This document shows, one piece after another, positions 61,971 through 64,000 of a stretch of 64,000 bases of DNA. Each line of letters opens with the position of its first letter. Positions within the stretch are counted from its first letter, which is position 1. Location of the stretch: assembly GCF_051014445.1 (NCBI RefSeq), contig NW_027488366.1, positions 20,106,001 to 20,170,000 of the forward strand, given 5' to 3'. Origin of the DNA: Colletes latitarsis (Eukaryota; Arthropoda; Insecta; Hymenoptera; Colletidae). A program made the translations under genes and the position numbers. The notes under the pieces were generated by a model. The model was not told where the DNA came from, searched no databases, and saw nothing but the letters and a program-made list of their open reading frames with translations.

Positions 61971-64000
61971 TAATCGCAACCGGGATTAATACCCTGTTCG
62001 GTGTGGTACCACATTACTACGTGGTCCGAGCCAGAAAAAGGCCAGGATCTGGCCAGCAAGTACGCGAAAAATGCGAAGGTACGAGCCAGATGAGGGCAAA
62101 TCCCAGACCTAACCGAGATATAACCGGCGTTATCCTCTAAAATACTATTCGGAACCAGCTTTTATTGACTGTTTCAGTGAGGTACCTCATAACTACGTGA
62201 TACAAACCAGAAAAAGGCCAGGATCTGGCCAACAAGTATGCGAAAAATGCGAAAGTACGAGCCAGATGAGGGCAAATCCCAGACCTAACCGAGACATAAA
62301 CGGCGTTATCCTCTAAAATATTAATCGCAACCAGGTTTAATTGACTGTTTCAGTGTGGTCCCACATTACTACTTGGTCCAAGCCAGAAAAAGGCCAGGAT
62401 CTGGCCAACAAGTATGGGAAAAATGCGAAGGTACGAGCCAGATGAGGGCAAATCCGAGACCTAACCGAGATATAACCGGCGTTATCCTCTAAAACACTAA
62501 TCGGAACCAGCTTTTATTGACCGTTTCAGTGAGGTACCTCATTACTACGTGGTCCAAACCAGAAAAAACCCAGCATCTGGCCAACAAGTATGCGAAAAAA
62601 ACGAAAGTATGAGCAAGATGATTGCAAATACCAGAACTAACCCAGACATAACCAGCGTTTTCCTCTAAAACACTAATCGGAACCAGTTTTTATTGACTGT
62701 TTCACTGTGGTACCACATTACTACGTGATCCAAACCAGAAAAAGCCCAGGATCTTGCGAACAAGTATGCGAGAAACGCGAAAGTACGGGCCAGATGAGGG
62801 CAAATCCCAGAACTAACCGAGACATAACCTGCGTTATCCTGTAAAATTTAAGTCGCAACCAGGTTTACTTGACTGTTTCAGTGTGGTACCCCATTACTAC
62901 GTGATCCTAACAATAGAAGAACACAGGATCTGGCCATTCAAGTATGCGAACAATGCGAAAGTGTGGGCCAGATGAGGGCAAATCCCAGACCTAACCGAGA
63001 TATAACCGGCAATATCCTCTAAAATATTAATCGAAACCGGGTTTAATTGACTGTTTCAGTGAGGTACCTCATGACTACGTGGTCCAAACCAGAAAAAACC
63101 CAGCATCTGGCCAACAAGTATGCGAAAAAAGCGAAAGTATGAGCAAGATGATTGCAAATACCAGAACTAACCCAGACATAACCAGCGTTATCCTCTAAAA
63201 CACTAATCGGAACCAGTTTTTATTGACTGTTTCACTGTGGTACCACATTACTACGTGATCCAAACCAGAAAAAGCCCAGGATCTGGCCAACAAGTATGCG
63301 AAAAATGCGAAAGTACGAGCCAGATGAGGGCAAAACCCAGACCTAACCGAGACATAACCGGCGTTATCCTCTAAAATATTAATCGCAACCAGGTTTAGTT
63401 CACTGTTCAGGTGTGGAACCTCATTACTACGGGATCCACACCAGAAAAAACCCAGGATCTGGCCAACAAATATGCGAAAAACGCGAAAGTATGAGCCAGA
63501 TGATTGCAAATACCAGAACTAACCCAGACGTAGCCAGCGTTATCCTCTAAAATACTATTCGGAACCAGTTTCTATTGACTGTTTCAGTGTGGTACCACAT
63601 TACTACGTGATACAAACCAGAAAAAGGCCAGGATCTGGCCAACAAGTATGCGAAAAATGCGAAAGTACGAGCCAGATGAGGGCAAAACCCAGACCTAACC
63701 GAGACATAACCTGCGTTATCCTCTAAAATATTAATCGCAACCAAGGTTTAATTGACTGTTTCGGTGTGGAATGTCATTATTACGGGATACAAACCTGGAA
63801 AACCCCAGGATCTGGCCAACAAGTACGCGAAAAATGCGAAAGTACGAGCCAGATGAGGGCAAATCCCAGACCTAATCGAGACATAAACGGCGTTATCCTC
63901 TAAAATATTAATCGCAACCAGGTTTAATTGACTGTTTCAGTGTGGTCCCACATTAATACTTGGTCCAAGCCAGAAAAAGGCCAGGATCTGGCCAACAAGT
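61971..64000. repeat. Satellite of mixed, less regular monomers at the right end
   Basis: Monomers remain about 176 bp and in the same orientation, but types are mixed and several are seen only here, for example gggattaataccctgttcgg near 61,983. Others combine features of types B, C and the tgtggtcccaca variant. A 104-codon minus-strand frame at 63,195-63,509 is the usual by-product of the repeat. No gene is seen, and the array continues past the window. Confidence 0.9.

Noticed and set aside
171..63744. Minus- and plus-strand open frames of 60-127 codons in the satellite as protein genes
   Set aside because: They change frame with every 176-bp monomer, vary in length, are interrupted in many monomers and resemble no protein family.
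1..64000. CENP-B box in the satellite
   Set aside because: The nearest places (tttcggtgtgg and attcggaacc) lack the required A and CGGG at the right spacing, and no reverse-strand match fits.
1..64000. CRISPR array, suggested by the regular repeats
   Set aside because: The repeat unit is about 176 bp with no unique spacers, and the context is a eukaryotic satellite with a non-LTR retrotransposon.

Overview
This is eukaryotic heterochromatin-type DNA. About 93% of the window is a head-to-tail satellite array with a monomer of about 176 bp. Two main monomer types (here A and B) often alternate as a 352-bp dimer, and all monomers lie in the same orientation. One 5'-truncated non-LTR retrotransposon of the R1 clade (LINE with APE endonuclease) is inserted in the array at 20,823-25,197 on the minus strand. 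R1-clade elements are best known from arthropods, so an insect or other arthropod is the most likely host. The position could be centromeric, pericentromeric or another satellite block; the sequence does not decide. I see no host protein gene, tRNA, rRNA, CRISPR or bacterial-type feature.

Layout: 1-12,407 dimeric satellite with nested internal duplications; 12,408-15,790 an island of about 19 clearly divergent monomers with sharp edges; 15,791-20,824 dimeric satellite, much of it a copy of 1.4-3.9 kb; 20,823-25,197 retrotransposon flanked by a 12-14 bp target-site duplication; 25,198-51,350 satellite that replays the left-hand array and adds 1,760-bp and 1,936-bp tandem duplications; 51,351-61,970 satellite built from a 3,701-bp tandem duplication plus a further copy; 61,971-64,000 mixed, less regular monomers. 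Most duplication offsets are close to whole multiples of 176 bp, as expected from unequal exchange in monomer register.

The retrotransposon keeps the C-terminal half of ORF1 (gag-like, three CCHC zinc knuckles), a complete 1,060-codon ORF2 (APE endonuclease, reverse transcriptase, C-terminal CCHC), a 516-nt 3' UTR and a poly(A) tail. ORF1 stop and ORF2 start overlap as TAATG. The pre-insertion state survives in this window: an almost identical stretch of array at 3.9 kb has the same target sequence without the element, so the insertion can be measured as 4,387 bp.

The most unusual signal is that the retrotransposon, unlike the satellite, is packed with inverted repeats from ORF1 to the 3' UTR. 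I count at least 13 perfect stems of 10-16 bp with short loops, plus many imperfect ones. They include a 34-nt near-palindrome over the codons of RT motif A and a long hairpin whose loop carries the YADD codons. A second signal is a perfect 12-bp palindrome in the satellite that occurs in two versions differing by a matched pair of changes.
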